Positions 6,395 through 7,273 of a DNA stretch of 7,273 nt are shown here, piece by piece. The notes under the pieces are model-generated. The model was not told where the DNA came from, did no database searches, and was given only the letters and a program-made list of their open reading frames with translations. Each line of letters opens with the position of its first letter. Positions within the stretch are counted from its first letter, which is position 1. The position numbers were made by a program, and so were the translations under genes. This DNA is from Treponema sp. Lineage in GTDB: Bacteria; Spirochaetota; Spirochaetia; Treponematales; Breznakiellaceae. The DNA lies in the NCBI GenBank assembly GCA_031284385.1, contig JAISZZ010000160.1, positions 1 to 7,273 of the forward strand, in the 5' to 3' direction.

Positions 6395-7273
6395 TTAAGC
6401 CTCCCGCAAACGAGGATTTATCGCGGCGTTAATCACATCCGCAAACAAATTAAAACCGGTAAAGCAGAGGGCAAGAATCAGTATATATGCCTGAATAACC
6501 GGTATATCCTGACTAAAAATCGCCGTTACACATATTCGTCCTATTCCCGGCCAAGCGAATACATTTTCAACAACTACCGTCCCCGCAAGCAGTCCGGGTA
6601 TGCCGAGAAAGAACGCGGAGAGCGCGGTTTGCAGGGAATTCTTCAGGCTATGACGGGCCAAAACCTGTTCTTTAAGGCCGCAGGCCCTGCCGTACCGTAT
6701 ATAATCCTCATGGGAATTCTGAAGCATATCCGCCCGGATAAGCCGCAGGTAGTAACTAAAATGACTCAAGGACAGCACGATGACGGGCAGCACAAAACTT
6801 GCCGGCCCTTCTTTGCCGCTGGTGGGTAAAAGATTGAGCTTAACCGCAATGCCCCATATCAGCAGCGCGCCGATCCAATAGGCCGGCATCGCGTTCAGCA
6901 GAAACATAAGACACCGGATCATACGGTCAAAAAAACTTCCCTCAAATTTCGCGCACAGGATTCCCAAAATCAGGGAAAGGGGAATGATGAGCCCTATTCC
7001 CGCCATCGCCAGTTGCAGGGTGTTTATGAAACCAGGGCCGATTATATCCATCACCGGTTTTTTATACACATACGAATCGCCAAAATCAAAGGAAGCGCAG
7101 TTCTTTAACCACTTCCAGTACCGCGTGAGAAAAGGCTTATCAAGACCGAGTTCTAGTCTCGTTTTAACCAGAAGTTCTTCCGACATCCGGTATATACCGC
7201 TGGCGTTTATGAGCGACACGGCCACATCTTTTGATGAAAGGTTTAAGAGCGCAAAAGATATAAAAGAAATCAA
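6395..7273 (-). CDS. nikB: NikB/DppB-like ABC importer permease, copy 1 (5' end cut by window)
   Basis: This is an inner-membrane subunit of the same importer. The start is outside the window. The 292 visible codons correspond exactly to residues 18-309 of the second NikB (1303-2232), so about 17 residues are missing. The TAA stop is at 6397-6395. The visible part begins inside the first membrane helix (ISFISFALL), then has the large extracytoplasmic loop with FLTRYWKWLK and FDFGDSY. Five more helices follow, then the docking loop YGRACGLKEQVLARHSLKN, then VENVFAWPGIG and a C-terminal NPRLREA. About 210 of 292 positions are identical to copy 2, with no gap. Differences concentrate in the first extracytoplasmic loop, while the end of the protein is nearly invariant. 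It precedes the NikC-like gene by 3 nt and is its obvious partner. A TTG at the very edge (7273) is an internal Leu codon, not a start. Confidence 0.92.
   Translation of the reverse strand: MISFISFALLNLSSKDVAVSLINASGIYRMSEELLVKTRLELGLDKPFLTRYWKWLKNCASFDFGDSYVYKKPVMDIIGPGFINTLQLAMAGIGLIIPLSLILGILCAKFEGSFFDRMIRCLMFLLNAMPAYWIGALLIWGIAVKLNLLPTSGKEGPASFVLPVIVLSLSHFSYYLRLIRADMLQNSHEDYIRYGRACGLKEQVLARHSLKNSLQTALSAFFLGIPGLLAGTVVVENVFAWPGIGRICVTAIFSQDIPVIQAYILILALCFTGFNLFADVINAAINPRLREA

Overview
The window is one polarity from end to end. Every convincing gene is on the minus strand, so transcription runs from position 7273 down to position 1. It reads as part of a single tightly packed operon for an ABC importer of the nickel/peptide/opine-metallophore type (NikABCDE/CntABCDF-like; inner-membrane permeases of the OppB/OppC fold, substrate-binding protein of the SBP_bac_5 family), followed by a co-oriented S-adenosylmethionine (SAM) methyltransferase gene. 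Both window edges cut a gene: the first permease lacks its N-terminus and the methyltransferase lacks its C-terminus. The operon promoter is not in view.

Layout in transcription order: NikB-like permease copy 1 (7273-6395, partial); NikC-like permease (6391-5489); NikD-like ATPase (5492-4683); NikE-like ATPase (4683-3934); a 65-nt gap with a small perfect hairpin; NikA-like lipoprotein (3868-2270); NikB-like permease copy 2 (2232-1303); and a methyltransferase with two tandem Rossmann domains in one reading frame (1283-1, partial). Junctions are a 3-nt gap, a 4-nt ATGA overlap, a 1-nt TAGTG overlap, 65 nt, 37 nt and 19 nt, nearly all with a strong Shine-Dalgarno. No stretch over 65 nt lacks a gene. 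I saw no RNA gene, mobile element or CRISPR.

How the genes fit together: the lipoprotein would capture a chelated metal (nickel is the best guess from its closeness to E. coli NikA), a NikB/NikC pair would form the channel, and NikD/NikE would power it. There are two NikB paralogs (about 72% identical, gapless) but only one NikC/NikD/NikE set in view. The second NikB sits after the binding protein and directly before the double methyltransferase. Either this is a tandemly duplicated transporter operon continuing outside the window, or the two NikB subunits share one NikC and ATPase pair. The methyltransferase next to a metal-chelate importer suggests a role in making or modifying a small-molecule chelator or a metal-related cofactor, but its substrate cannot be read from the sequence.

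Organism: a bacterium of moderate GC with strong AGGAG-type ribosome sites. The lipoprotein signal has a relaxed lipobox (A-L-S-C), which would suit a spirochaete such as an environmental or gut Treponema relative; a clostridial anaerobe is the main alternative. This assignment is an inference of low confidence.
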